Shown: positions 7,806 through 16,098 of the stretch, piece after piece
Layout: each line of letters begins with the position of its first letter
How positions within the stretch are numbered: position 1 is the first letter of the stretch
Source of the DNA: DATFYM01 sp035315065
Lineage (GTDB): Bacteria > Acidobacteriota > Terriglobia > UBA7540
Length of the DNA: 23,975 nt
Direction: 5' to 3'
NCBI GenBank assembly: GCA_035315065.1
Contig: DATFYM010000065.1
Location: 1 to 23,975 of the forward strand
Made by a program: the position numbers and the translations under genes
The notes under the pieces: model-generated
The model's database searches: none
What the model was told of the DNA's origin: nothing
What the model saw: only the letters and a program-made list of their open reading frames with translations

Positions 7806-9452
7806 TTACCTCTGCGAGCTTCGAGTTTCGGGCTTCGAATGTCGAGCGCGAGGGCTGGTGGGCTCGGCACGAGCCTCCACCTTGTCCACGCGGAACACAC
7901 GGTTGGGCTCGGCGTGCAGTTCCTCGATGCCGCGGAACAGCACCCGGTAGTCGTTGCGGGCGTTCCAGAATAGGTAGCCGAGGCCGCCGTTCGACTTGGC
8001 CAGGTTAATCTGCTCGCAGACGTAGTCCGGTGAGAACGTCTTGGTGCGCCAGCCGAAGCCCTGCAACCACGGCCGGATGACCACGTGGGAATTCTGGGTG
8101 ACTTCCTTGAAGCGGTCCATCGAAGCGGTGATGAAGTGGCCGGGCGCGTCGCCGGGGAGGGCGTATCCATCCATGCGGTAGAAGTGCGAGGGGTAGATCA
8201 TGGGCGAGAGCACGTCGCAATGCTTGGCCATGGCGGGGATGTCCTGGCCGGTGAGGGCCAGGTCCACGTCGCGCTGCCAAGCCATGACGCCGAAGACGTC
8301 GAGCGACAGGAGCACGCTGAGCGGATGGAGTTCGGTGTAGGCGCGGCCGAGAAAATCGGTGATGGCATCAGCACGCGTCCACTCCGGGTGGGTAGACTCA
8401 AAGGCAAACTTGGCGTCCTTCTGATCGCCCTCGGCGGGGAAGCGGACGTAATCAAACTGGATCTCGTCGGCACCCGCCTCTGCGGCCACCTTCGCGAGCC
8501 CGATATCATAGTCCTGTGCGGCGCGGAGGGAGGGATCCAGCCACGCCAGTTTGCCGTTTTCCAGCCACGGCTTTCCGGTGCGGCGTGAGTGGACCGCAAG
8601 CGACGGAGTGTGCTGGGCCTGGTAGGCGTCGCGGAAGCAGGCGACGCGCGCTATGGCATGCAATCCGAGCGAGTGCAGGAAGTGCACGAACTTGGGCAGG
8701 TCGCGAATGAGACCGGAATTAGTGGTGGGGGCCAGCGGATTCTTGTAGGGTACGTTGACCAGGCCGTCATAGTCTTTCAGGTCGAAGACGATGGCGTTGC
8801 CGCCCGCCGCCTGCCAGTCGCGGATCACCCGCAGGCCGCTCTCGCTGCCCGCCGTATATCCGGTGAGATAGAGGCCGCGAATTTCAGTTTGAGCGGGAAT
8901 CGTGACGGGGTGCTCCACGATGGGCGCGGAGAGAATGCCGGGAATGATCACCTGCTCGCCGGGCTTGAAGAACGCGCCTTGCTTGTTGTTGTTGGCGGTG
9001 CGGATGGCCGCTTCCAGTTCCTTGGTCATAAGGAAACTGGTGCGTGCGAGGTTGTGCTGAGCGATGGCGGCAATGCTTTCGCCGCGCTGCACGGTGTAGA
9101 GGGCCGCGCCCGGAGGCACCGGGGGCGGGGGCGTTGCGGGCGCGTTGGAAGAGGCCGCAACTCGCTCCGTCTCATGACTCGGATTTTGGATTTTAGATTT
9201 CGGATTTTGGATTGAAGGCGGAGGCGCCGGCTTCGCGAGCGCCGCGGGCGTCATGCTGCTCGGAGCCGCTGGCGCGTGTGAAGGCGCGGGACGAAGAGCG
9301 CCGACGCGCTGTGACTTTCTTGCCCTGGGTATAGCCGGGCCGCGAAACGCCAAAGCCGCGCCCAGGATGGTCAGCAAAAATAGGCCTGCCAGGAATTGCG
9401 ATCGAGATTCTTGCAGCATAGCTCGGTGGAGTATCCCTGCCCTCAACTCCAT
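7806..9452 (-). CDS. Membrane-anchored LysM protein with putative glycoside hydrolase domain (DUF4015/GHL13-like)
   Basis: The protein is 548 residues. An N-terminal hydrophobic segment lies at about 20-36 (FLAGLFLLTILGAALAF), a signal anchor or signal peptide. A Pro/Ala-rich linker (40-116) leads to a LysM domain at about 119-172 (YTVQRGESIAAIAQHNLA ... FFKPGEQVIIPG), which would bind peptidoglycan. A barrel-type putative glycosidase domain covers about 185-510, with signature runs AIVFDLKDYDGLV, ADEIQFDYVRFPAEGD and DVLSPMIYPSHF; acids in these are candidate catalytic residues. It probably acts on wall or exopolysaccharide; no activity is proven. The start at 9452 is not certain: Met12 (9419) gives a shorter N-terminus, and neither has a strong ribosome site. 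Linker residues 80-91 and the last 12 residues are encoded by period-7 repeat DNA. Confidence 0.85.
   Translation of the reverse strand: MELRAGILHRAMLQESRSQFLAGLFLLTILGAALAFRGPAIPRARKSQRVGALRPAPSHAPAAPSSMTPAALAKPAPPPSIQNPKSKIQNPSHETERVAASSNAPATPPPPVPPGAALYTVQRGESIAAIAQHNLARTSFLMTKELEAAIRTANNNKQGAFFKPGEQVIIPGILSAPIVEHPVTIPAQTEIRGLYLTGYTAGSESGLRVIRDWQAAGGNAIVFDLKDYDGLVNVPYKNPLAPTTNSGLIRDLPKFVHFLHSLGLHAIARVACFRDAYQAQHTPSLAVHSRRTGKPWLENGKLAWLDPSLRAAQDYDIGLAKVAAEAGADEIQFDYVRFPAEGDQKDAKFAFESTHPEWTRADAITDFLGRAYTELHPLSVLLSLDVFGVMAWQRDVDLALTGQDIPAMAKHCDVLSPMIYPSHFYRMDGYALPGDAPGHFITASMDRFKEVTQNSHVVIRPWLQGFGWRTKTFSPDYVCEQINLAKSNGGLGYLFWNARNDYRVLFRGIEELHAEPNRVFRVDKVEARAEPTSPRARHSKPETRSSQR
7817..7845. repeat. 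Period-7 repeat arm forming the C-terminus of the LysM/hydrolase gene
   Basis: CTTCGAG, TTTCGGG, CTTCGAA and TGTCGAG are four related 7-base units inside the 3' end of the coding sequence. They encode the tail RHSKPETRSS. No clear second arm is nearby. The same kind of unit makes the tail of the STAS protein (18009-18041). Confidence 0.6.
9181..9213. repeat. In-frame period-7 repeat inside the LysM/hydrolase coding sequence (H8)
   Basis: GGATTTT, GGATTTT, AGATTTC, GGATTTT and GGATT run without a break. On the coding strand they encode SIQNPKSKIQNPS, a 7-residue protein repeat expected from three turns of a 7-base unit. The repeat interrupts an otherwise Pro/Ala-rich, GC-rich linker and is clearly richer in A+T than its surroundings. 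Confidence 0.85.
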
Positions 9453-9642
9453 ACTAGCATGAACTTTTGCCGAATGGATGAAGTCGAGTTAAGTTAATCG
9501 AGTTGCCGATCAGCACTTTCTTCAGCCACCATTCGCCTGGAAGCGCCAAGCTCGACCCCGTCGAAGCTCTCTGCTACGAGTGACTCGTCTCCCGGGTTGA
9601 AGGTCGAAACCCGTAATGCAAAGAAAGCTGGAATTCTCGGGG

Positions 9643-9692
9643 AGTACCGTAGTACTATATGACTCTTGGCACATTTACCCGACACTTATAAG
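9643..9692 (+). promoter_or_regulatory. Candidate promoter and operator of the pseudopilin operon
   Basis: TTGGCA (9666-9671) and TATAAG (9687-9692) each match 5 of 6 consensus bases, though the spacer is only 15 bases. A perfect 5-bp inverted repeat, AGTAC at 9643-9647 with GTACT at 9652-9656, lies just upstream. TTGGCAC also resembles the -24 half of a sigma-54 site, but the -12 half (GC) is missing at the right distance. Confidence 0.3.
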
Positions 9693-9720
9693 TGGAATGG
9701 TGCCGACTGAAGGTGATCTG

Positions 9721-10317
9721 ATGCGAGGGAACGAAACCGTCCCTTTGGCCGGAAGTCCGATGGCCGTCAGCCTGCGGGAATGGCGCCAAGCGCCGCCCAG
9801 GCTGGCGTGCTCGAGCCACACACCGATTCGGTACAGCCGAGAACCCGGCCGGGCGGTCGCGCCCGCTGCTTCTGGTTTTTCCCTCATCGAGTTGATGGTG
9901 GTGGCGGGGATCGTGGTCGTCCTGTTTGCGTGCGCTTTGCCCCTGACCAAGGGGGTCTTCTATATGTACCGCCTGCGAGCCGCTGCGACCACTGCGGCCT
10001 TGTCGATTGAATCCACCCGCTACCATGCCATCATGCAGTCGTATCCTTACCAGATTAAGTTCGACGCGACGACTAACTCCTACCAGGTGCTGAACGAAGT
10101 TCCGCCAGCCGTCACTTTCTCCAACGTCGGTAAAGCGATCCCGCTCGACCCCGGGGGTACCTCCGCGATCAGCGCCACCACGACGTTCACATTCAGCCCC
10201 GGCGGGATCGTGACGGAGGTCGGCGGAACGATGCCGGCGACCTTCACGATTACGAACCCTGGGGGCACCAAGACGATTACGGTATCGAGCGTGGGCAATG
10301 TCACAGTTACTCCATAA
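9721..10317 (+). CDS. FimT/GspH-like minor pseudopilin
   Basis: The protein is 198 residues from ATG 9721, which has AAGGTGA a few bases upstream. A prepilin peptidase site follows a long leader: G52 then FSLIELMVVAGIVVVLFACA, with Glu at +5 of the mature protein. The hydrophobic helix continues into LRAAATTAALSIESTRYHAIMQ, a GspH/FimT-like pattern. The C-terminal part is a beta-rich, Thr/Gly-rich domain. It would be an initiating or minor subunit of a type IV pilus or type II secretion pseudopilus. The 52-residue leader is unusually long; ATG 9760 (GGAAG upstream) gives a 39-residue leader. The next gene overlaps it by 20 bases, so the two are co-transcribed. Confidence 0.85.
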   Translation: MRGNETVPLAGSPMAVSLREWRQAPPRLACSSHTPIRYSREPGRAVAPAASGFSLIELMVVAGIVVVLFACALPLTKGVFYMYRLRAAATTAALSIESTRYHAIMQSYPYQIKFDATTNSYQVLNEVPPAVTFSNVGKAIPLDPGGTSAISATTTFTFSPGGIVTEVGGTMPATFTITNPGGTKTITVSSVGNVTVTP

Positions 10318-10900
10318 GTGTTCCGCCGACGAGGGCTTCACCTTGCTCGAGGTTCTCATCGCCCTCAGCATTCTCATTGCGGGAATGGCGGCGCTGGCTC
10401 TGGTCTCAGCCCGCATGATGTCGGGAGGCACGGAATCCAAGTACATGAACCTTGCCGCCTCTCTGACTTCCGAGAAACTGGAGGATTTGAATCGTTGGAG
10501 TACGGCCGACCCGCAAATCTGCGTACCCACCGGGTCAACCACCGTCGGCAGCCTCACCTCCGATTCGGTCCAAACCACCACCTGCAGCGGTGGGGCATCG
10601 GCCAGTGTCAACTATTTCGATGACGTAACCCTGGCCAATGTGAACGGAGCGGTTTCGGAGACGGTCAGCGGCACGAATGCCGGCGGCACCGTTTATACAA
10701 CCACAACGCATGCTCCTGACGGCTCCATTCAGACATCGACCAGCCCGACCCCTCCGGCTTCGGCCACGTTCCACCGGCGCTGGGTTATCGAGGCCAATTC
10801 GCCGATTGCCGGCGTCCGTCGCGTGACGGTGCAGGTGACCTTGCTGGATAGTTCCGTTAAGCCTCCGGTTACATTTCAAATGAGCCTGGTGCGACCATGA
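10298..10900 (+). CDS. PilV/GspI-like minor pseudopilin
   Basis: The protein is 200 residues. A short leader ends at G13, followed by FTLLEVLIALSILIAGMAALAL with Glu at +5, a typical class III signal cleaved by prepilin peptidase. The mature helix continues with SARMMSGGTESKYMNLAASLTSEKLEDLNRW, matching the PilV/GspI arrangement. The rest is Ser/Thr/Gly-rich beta domain ending in a conserved-looking WVIEANSPIAGVRRVTVQVT. The start at 10298 overlaps the preceding gene, and the stop overlaps the next start by four bases (ATGA), which indicates translational coupling. Confidence 0.85.
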   Translation: MSQLLHKCSADEGFTLLEVLIALSILIAGMAALALVSARMMSGGTESKYMNLAASLTSEKLEDLNRWSTADPQICVPTGSTTVGSLTSDSVQTTTCSGGASASVNYFDDVTLANVNGAVSETVSGTNAGGTVYTTTTHAPDGSIQTSTSPTPPASATFHRRWVIEANSPIAGVRRVTVQVTLLDSSVKPPVTFQMSLVRP

Positions 10901-12045
10901 CGGGAAATTCAGAGCCCAAATGTCCCGCCGCGATGGCGCGGAGGAGCCCTTGCCCAGCCGAGATCGGATTCTCTCTGTTGGAGCTTCTGGTGGCGATGGC
11001 CGTTTTTGTGGTGGTGGGTGGGGCGGCCTTCACGCTCTTCCTGCGCCAACAGCCTTTCGCGGCCCAGCAACAGAACCAAGTGGGTCTGAGTATCGGGCTG
11101 CGGAATGCGATGACTCAACTCCAGAACGATCTGGTCAATGCCGGCACCGGCCAGTTCGCGGGCGCGAATATTCCCAGTTGGCCGGTGGGCGTGGCCATCA
11201 TCAACAACGTTCCCGGCGGCGACTGCTACAACGCCGCCACCCACGCCTACTCAGCTTCCTGCTTCGACTCGATCAGCGTGGTGGCGGCAAACCTTGCGGT
11301 GCCTCCCATCCATGCGGACAGCGACGCCGGCGGTTGCACGGCTACCAACCAAACCACAACCACCGGCGATCCTGCCTCTGGCTTAACCGCCGCCCAAACC
11401 GCCGCCAACTACAACCAGGGAGATCAACTCCTGCTTCTCGCTGGCAACGGCAAGTTGTTCACCACCGTTGTGCTTACCCAGGCGGCGCAGGTCTCCGGCA
11501 GCTACGTTCAGTTCACGCATAACGCCACCGACGGTTTTGGCATCAATACCGCCGCGAATGATCCTTTGGGGATCAGTACCGGTACCGATGCGAACGGCGC
11601 CAATAAGAAGCTTACATCTTCCTTTTGTAACGCGGATTGGATCATCAAGCTTGCTCCCATAACCTATGCGGTAAATGCAGGCAACCCAGCCGATCCGCTT
11701 TTGACCAGAAGTCAAAACGGCCAGACCGCTACGGTGATGGAGCAGGTGATCGGGTTCAAGGTGGGAGCCACCATCTGGAATAACGGAACCAACCCCAACG
11801 ACTCGATTACCACGAAGTACATTTATGACGCCTCAACCTATAATGTCAGCAATCTCAGCCCCCCGCCTTACGATTCCGCTTACAACTTCACGCTAGTGCG
11901 CTCGATTCGCATCTCCCTGATCGGACGCACGACGCCAAGCACCGAACCCAACTATACCTTCCGCAATACTTTTGACCAGGGACCCTACCAGATTCAGGGA
12001 GTCGGCATTGTGGTGAATCCCCGGAATATGAGCATGAGGGACTGA
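10897..12045 (+). CDS. PilW-like minor pseudopilin
   Basis: The protein is 382 residues. The leader ends at G24, then FSLLELLVAMAVFVVVGGAAFTLFL with Glu at +5. Downstream, QNQVGLSIGLRNAMTQLQNDLVNAGTGQ is the N-terminal helix continuation typical of PilW, followed by a long beta-rich domain with several Cys residues (GDCYNAATHAYSASC, ADSDAGGC, SSFCNADW) that may form disulfides. It is longer than GspJ, which favours PilW. The C-terminal VRSIRISLIGRT fits the family's last strands. The ATG overlaps the upstream stop by four bases, and the next gene starts one base after its stop. Confidence 0.85.
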   Translation: MTGNSEPKCPAAMARRSPCPAEIGFSLLELLVAMAVFVVVGGAAFTLFLRQQPFAAQQQNQVGLSIGLRNAMTQLQNDLVNAGTGQFAGANIPSWPVGVAIINNVPGGDCYNAATHAYSASCFDSISVVAANLAVPPIHADSDAGGCTATNQTTTTGDPASGLTAAQTAANYNQGDQLLLLAGNGKLFTTVVLTQAAQVSGSYVQFTHNATDGFGINTAANDPLGISTGTDANGANKKLTSSFCNADWIIKLAPITYAVNAGNPADPLLTRSQNGQTATVMEQVIGFKVGATIWNNGTNPNDSITTKYIYDASTYNVSNLSPPPYDSAYNFTLVRSIRISLIGRTTPSTEPNYTFRNTFDQGPYQIQGVGIVVNPRNMSMRD

Positions 12046-12046
12046 C

Positions 12047-14122
12047 ATGGACTCCATCAACGATCGGTTTCGCAAGCTGTGCGGCCCGTTGGGACGATCA
12101 CTGGCACGATGGCATGCCAAGCCGTGTTGGTCGGCAAAGCGCAGGGATCGTGGCGTGGCACTGGTACTCACCCTGTTGCTCATGGCTTTCATGAGTCTTC
12201 TGGGTTTCCTGATGATGATTTCCGCCAGCTCCGACCTGATGATGAATGGCTACTACCGGAACTATCGGGGTTCCTTCTACTCGGCCGATTCCGGCTTGAA
12301 CATCGCCCGGCAGCAACTTGTGAATCAGATCACCAGCCAGGTTCCGGCCACCTTCTCCGCGCCGCCCCTCACCAATCCTGCAGGGTCAGCCTCGACGGCT
12401 GTGAGCTATATCAACACGAACTACGGGAGCTTCACTTCGCTGAACGGTGGCCAGGCGGCGCAGTCGTGGGCAGGAAGCTTCAAGATCACCAACGCCAGTT
12501 TCTTACTAGTAGGCTCGCCCACCGTCACCCAGTACTGTACTCCCGGTCCGTCGTGCTCCGCCGTGCCGAACGGCTATGCGAACAGCACCCTGTGCACCGC
12601 GGCCAACGCCTACATTGCCGACGTTACCGCATGCAGCTACACTTACCAGTATTCGGTGACTTCGGTCGGCGCAGCCTGGGGTAGCGAGCAAGCCACACTC
12701 TCGGAGAACGGGAGTGTCATCGTCAACATCGCGGGCGTCGCTGCCACCACCACCACCAATTTTGCCTCGTACGGCTGCTTTCTGGATCAATGGCCGCCTT
12801 GCACCCTGGGATGGCTGGTCCCGGGCTACATGACGGGTCCTATGTTTACCAATGGCTCCTGGGGCTTCGGCACGGGCGGATCCTATATCTTCACGGATCC
12901 GGTGGGCCAAGCGAATCCCAATGCCAGTTACTGGTTTGGAGGGAATTGTATTCAGTCACCGACCAGCAGCCTTATGTCCGGAAACCAGTTGATTAAGCCC
13001 ACCTTCGAAGGGGCGCCGCCCTTCACCCTCGGAATGAACCCCGCACCCTTGCCGGCGAATTCCTTCAGCCAGCAGTGGGCAGCGGTGGATGCCATCGGCG
13101 CGGGGGAGAGTACAGCCTCTCCGACCGCCGCTCAGATGAACGCAGTCCTCAAGACCGCCTCAGGGACGGCTTATCCGACCTCTGGCAACGCCAACGGAGT
13201 CTATATGGCATATGGACCAGATGCCAATGGCGAGCCCGATTTGAGCTGGACCGACTCCAATGGTAACCCCCACTACGGCGGCGGGATCTATGTCGAGGGA
13301 AGTGCCACCATCGGGCTTTCCACCAGCGGGACTTCCGCCCAGGTGATGACCATCACGCAGGGCAGCACCACCACCACAATTACAGTTGATCCTCTCGCGA
13401 CCCCACCCACGAGCTGGAACTGTCCGTCGGGAACCGTAGGCACCACCACCCTACAGACCGGGTCCACGACGAAAAACATCTGCTCGGTGCCAACCAATCA
13501 CTCGGTCACTCCCTCGCAGCCGGGTACGATGCTCTACGTAGACGGCACCATCAACGGGTTGAGCGGCCCTGGTCAGGGAGTGGCGGCGATCCAGGACTAC
13601 AATGCCCTGACCATCGTGGCCAACGGGCAAATCAATATCACCGGTGATGTGGTTTATAAAACGGAGCCCGTCACGACCACACAGAACCAGATTGTTCCGG
13701 GAACCAACCCGCCTTGCTGTAATGGATCGCCTGCGGATACGCTGATTCCCGGCCACGACACGGGGCAGAACTTGGGAATCTTTACGTCCAACGGCAACAT
13801 CAACCTCAGCTCTCCCTATGCCAACAGTAACTTGCAGGTTGACGGAAGTCAGGCGACCCTTCAGCAAGGCAGCCAGTACTGTTTCACCGTGTCAGGATTC
13901 ATCGACACTTTCAACAACGTAGGGGGGCAAATTCAGAGTGGTATCTGCGCGGCCGACATGAACACCGAGAACACCTACTTCGACCGCCGTTATACTGCCA
14001 AACAGGGCTTTGCGCCTCCGTGGTTTCCGTCCACCACCATTACCGCGACCGGCCCATCGCAGGCTACCCCTACAGTCACGGTGCAACGCGTGCAGTGGGT
14101 GAACACGACCGCGCTGCAGTAG
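12047..14122 (+). CDS. PilX-like protein with a long extracellular extension
   Basis: The protein is 691 residues. The N-terminus has a basic stretch (KRRDRG, 31-36), then VALVLTLLLMAFMSLLGFLMMISASSDL, the PilX-type segment without the +5 Glu, and NYRGSFYSADSGLNIARQQL, the usual PilX continuation. Known PilX proteins are about 150-250 residues, so some 450 residues here are extra. The extension is Gly/Ser/Thr-rich, with Cys pairs (LCTAANAYIADVTAC, PCCNG) and strand-rich stretches such as ALTIVANGQINITGDVV and GIFTSNGNINLSSPY that suggest a beta-solenoid. It would sit at the pilus or pseudopilus tip and could act in adhesion. It is the last gene of the operon; core assembly genes are not in the window. 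Confidence 0.75.
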   Translation: MDSINDRFRKLCGPLGRSLARWHAKPCWSAKRRDRGVALVLTLLLMAFMSLLGFLMMISASSDLMMNGYYRNYRGSFYSADSGLNIARQQLVNQITSQVPATFSAPPLTNPAGSASTAVSYINTNYGSFTSLNGGQAAQSWAGSFKITNASFLLVGSPTVTQYCTPGPSCSAVPNGYANSTLCTAANAYIADVTACSYTYQYSVTSVGAAWGSEQATLSENGSVIVNIAGVAATTTTNFASYGCFLDQWPPCTLGWLVPGYMTGPMFTNGSWGFGTGGSYIFTDPVGQANPNASYWFGGNCIQSPTSSLMSGNQLIKPTFEGAPPFTLGMNPAPLPANSFSQQWAAVDAIGAGESTASPTAAQMNAVLKTASGTAYPTSGNANGVYMAYGPDANGEPDLSWTDSNGNPHYGGGIYVEGSATIGLSTSGTSAQVMTITQGSTTTTITVDPLATPPTSWNCPSGTVGTTTLQTGSTTKNICSVPTNHSVTPSQPGTMLYVDGTINGLSGPGQGVAAIQDYNALTIVANGQINITGDVVYKTEPVTTTQNQIVPGTNPPCCNGSPADTLIPGHDTGQNLGIFTSNGNINLSSPYANSNLQVDGSQATLQQGSQYCFTVSGFIDTFNNVGGQIQSGICAADMNTENTYFDRRYTAKQGFAPPWFPSTTITATGPSQATPTVTVQRVQWVNTTALQ

Positions 14123-14160
14123 GTGAAGCGGAGGGAATAAACCTACCCCCGAGCGCAGCG
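14112..14160. terminator. Possible two-part hairpin between convergent genes
   Basis: CGCTGC (14112-14117) pairs with GCAGCG (14155-14160), and TAGGT (14120-14124) pairs with ACCTA (14141-14145), giving a stacked stem across the 46-base gap between the PilX-like gene and the lipoprotein gene. There is no U-tract on either strand. It could slow or end transcription from both sides. Confidence 0.3.
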
Positions 14161-14168
14161 GCTACAAG

Positions 14169-14783
14169 TTACTTGGCTTTCAGGTTCTTGGCGAAGTACT
14201 CGTCCATGCCGGCGGTCAAGGTTTCCAATCCCTGTTGAAGGTTGCGGTCGAGGGCGGCGACCACGTCGGCGACGTCACGGCCCTTTGAGGCCTCGTCGTG
14301 CGAATAGGACTGTGACCAAACGGTGCGGTCCGTCTTCTCGTCGAAGAGTTCCACTTCCAGGATCACGCGCCCTTCGATCGCGGCGCCGCTATCGACTTCT
14401 TCGAAACCATCGAGCCGGCCACGCACGATGTAGTCGCCGCGGGCGGAGCTGCCCAGATCGGTTACGGATTGATACTTGCCCGACCCACGCAGCATGCGCA
14501 GGAGCCTTACGTCCACCATCTCGGCCGGGGGTGCCGCCCAGCGCCGATACGGATAAGTGTCGACCTCGTTGGCGCCGGTGCGGAAGAGAATCAGATCGCC
14601 GCGCAGCATGGGAGGCGCCTGGATATGGCCCACGAGCAGAGTGACCGGGAACGGCGTCGCGGACGGCACGAGCCCGCTGGGCAGGGTAAGGGAGTAGAAG
14701 TGCATGGGATGCATGGGGCCACCGCCACATGCTCCGAGTCCCGCTGCCAGGACCGGCAAAATCGCCATCATCGTCCGTCGCAT
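14169..14783 (-). CDS. PqiC-like ABC transport auxiliary lipoprotein
   Basis: The protein is 204 residues. A lipoprotein signal ends in LAAGLGAC with the lipid-bearing Cys at residue 19, followed by Gly residues. The mature part matches the ABC-type transport auxiliary lipoprotein family (PqiC/YmbA, DUF330): FYSLTLPSG near the N-terminus, LLVGHIQAPPMLRGDLILFRT, YPYRRWAAPPAEMV, DYIVRGRLDGFEEVDSG, and RTVWSQSYSHDEASKG. These lipoproteins work with MCE-domain proteins and an ABC transporter to move lipids between membranes. It is the last gene of the mla-like series, 150 bases after mlaD. AGAGGGG lies about ten bases upstream of the start. Confidence 0.85.
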   Translation of the reverse strand: MRRTMMAILPVLAAGLGACGGGPMHPMHFYSLTLPSGLVPSATPFPVTLLVGHIQAPPMLRGDLILFRTGANEVDTYPYRRWAAPPAEMVDVRLLRMLRGSGKYQSVTDLGSSARGDYIVRGRLDGFEEVDSGAAIEGRVILEVELFDEKTDRTVWSQSYSHDEASKGRDVADVVAALDRNLQQGLETLTAGMDEYFAKNLKAK

Positions 14784-14836
14784 GATTTGTGACCCCTCTG
14801 CCGTGATGTCAAAGTGAAAAGAGCCATACCTTGTTG

Positions 14837-14911
14837 GATTGCTGATCGACGATTGCCATTGCCGATTTCATGCCGTGGTGCCAGGTGTGTGTTGAACAAT
14901 CTTCAATCGAC
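14837..14911. repeat. Degraded period-7 element (GATTGCC type) between mlaD and the lipoprotein gene
   Basis: GATTGCT, GATCGAC and GATTGCC are contiguous at 14837-14857, followed by a shortened ATTGCC and GATTTC. A weak opposite arm, CAATCTTCAATCGAC, lies at 14897-14911. It looks like an older, decayed copy of the element type seen intact at 18901-19038. Confidence 0.5.
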
Positions 14912-14933
14912 ATCCGTCCCCGGAGCGGTCGGG

Positions 14934-15905
14934 TCACTCGTTTCCGCCGCCGCCGGGCTTCCTCTCCTTCACCTTGATGCCGCGGACCAGCGTCGATGGC
15001 CGACGCTTGATCGTGTCCGTCAGCTCTCGGAGGTTATCGGTGCTGATTCGGATATTCTCGAGCGTCTCGTCGATGTTGTCGGAATTGTAGTTCACCGTGC
15101 GATTGAGCTGGTCGACCAGCGCCGAAGCGCCGGTCAGCGTCTGGCGTAACTCCTCGACCGATTTACGCAAGTCCGCCCGGTTTTCGAGCAAGGTCGCGTC
15201 GACGTGATTCAGTGCCGCATCCGCATCCTGGATGGTTTTCTTGAAGTCGTCGATCAACGGCTTGGCCTTAGCGCTCACCGCTTCCAAGTTGCTCATGGTG
15301 CTGGACAGCTTGGGGCGATTCTCTTCCAGCATTCCCTTCACGTCGTTCATGGTAGCGGCAATGTTGGCGCGGTTGCTGTCGTTCAACAGATCATTGACGC
15401 GGGCAATGGTCACCTGCAGCTCATCGAGGCGCTGGTTGAGGCTCTTCAGGGCGCTTTCCGCCGAAGGAAACAGGTCGTTGATTTTGGCTTCGACCTCATC
15501 CAGGCCGACGTACTCGGCCGACTTCAGTGTGCTGCCAGGCGGAGCGAGAGGGGATTGCGGACTGCCCGGGGTGATCTCCACGTAGTTATCGCCCAGCGCC
15601 CCGAGGCTTGAAATCTTGGCCGTGCTGTCTTCCTTCACCGGGATTTCCGGGCGCACGCGAAAGGTGAATTCGATCCGGGTGGAGTCGTTGGGATCAACCC
15701 GAACCTGGTCGACGCGTCCCGCTTTCATCCCGCCATAGCGCACGATGGCGCCGGATTGCAGCCCCGCGGCGAACTTGAAGTAGGCGCGATGCGACACCGT
15801 CCCTCGCCCGGTGGTGCCCGTCAGCGTAAGCACAGTGACTATCAGCAGCGCTGTTGCTACCAGTACGAACAGCCCCACGAACACTTGCTCTCGCCTGGAA
15901 TCCAT
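14934..15905 (-). CDS. mlaD: MlaD-like MCE-domain lipid transport protein
   Basis: The protein is 323 residues. A single N-terminal membrane helix lies at about 8-30 (VFVGLFVLVATALLIVTVLTL). The MCE domain spans about 38-115 (AYFKFAAGLQSGAIVRYGGM, KAGRVDQVRVDP, and AKISSLGALGDNYVEITPGS). A long charged helical or coiled-coil region (about 140-300) follows, with LNQRLDELQVTIARVNDLLN and related heptad-like runs, and a basic Gly-rich tail. MCE proteins form hexameric rings in the periplasm that carry phospholipids for an MlaEF-type ABC transporter. The long coil, absent from E. coli MlaD, is common in other phyla and may form a tunnel toward the outer membrane. GAGG lies about seven bases before the ATG. 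Confidence 0.9.
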   Translation of the reverse strand: MDSRREQVFVGLFVLVATALLIVTVLTLTGTTGRGTVSHRAYFKFAAGLQSGAIVRYGGMKAGRVDQVRVDPNDSTRIEFTFRVRPEIPVKEDSTAKISSLGALGDNYVEITPGSPQSPLAPPGSTLKSAEYVGLDEVEAKINDLFPSAESALKSLNQRLDELQVTIARVNDLLNDSNRANIAATMNDVKGMLEENRPKLSSTMSNLEAVSAKAKPLIDDFKKTIQDADAALNHVDATLLENRADLRKSVEELRQTLTGASALVDQLNRTVNYNSDNIDETLENIRISTDNLRELTDTIKRRPSTLVRGIKVKERKPGGGGNE

Positions 15906-15926
15906 TTGCTACCTCTGCTCACGAAA

Positions 15927-16098
15927 GAAGAGTTGAAGGTTCAAAGGTCGAAGCTCAAAGTTACCGCGTTGTCGACCGTCCTTGCTCCGTTGCCAAAAGA
16001 CCCGGACACTCTTCCTAAACGGACACCTCGCGACAGGCCATAGGCCTCTCGCAAGCTGCGACCATCAACCTTTGATCTTCGACTTTCTTATCTTCTTC
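15927..16098. repeat. Period-7 hairpin element H9 between mlaF and mlaD
   Basis: Left units AGTTGAA, GGTTCAA, AGGTCGA and AGCTCAA are contiguous at 15931-15958. The right arm at 16066-16098 (CAACCTTTGATCTTCGACTTTC and on) is partly complementary and overlaps the last codons and stop of mlaF. The interior is about 105 bases and includes a TCGCGACAGGCCATAGGCCTCTCGC-like region with local dyad symmetry near 16028-16052. Confidence 0.6.

Noticed and set aside
9667..9682. Sigma-54 promoter for the pseudopilin operon
   Set aside because: TTGGCAC fits the -24 element, but the -12 GC does not occur at the required spacing.
9655..10611. Open frame of 318 codons on the minus strand
   Set aside because: It lies antisense to the FimT- and PilV-like genes, which have clear prepilin motifs.
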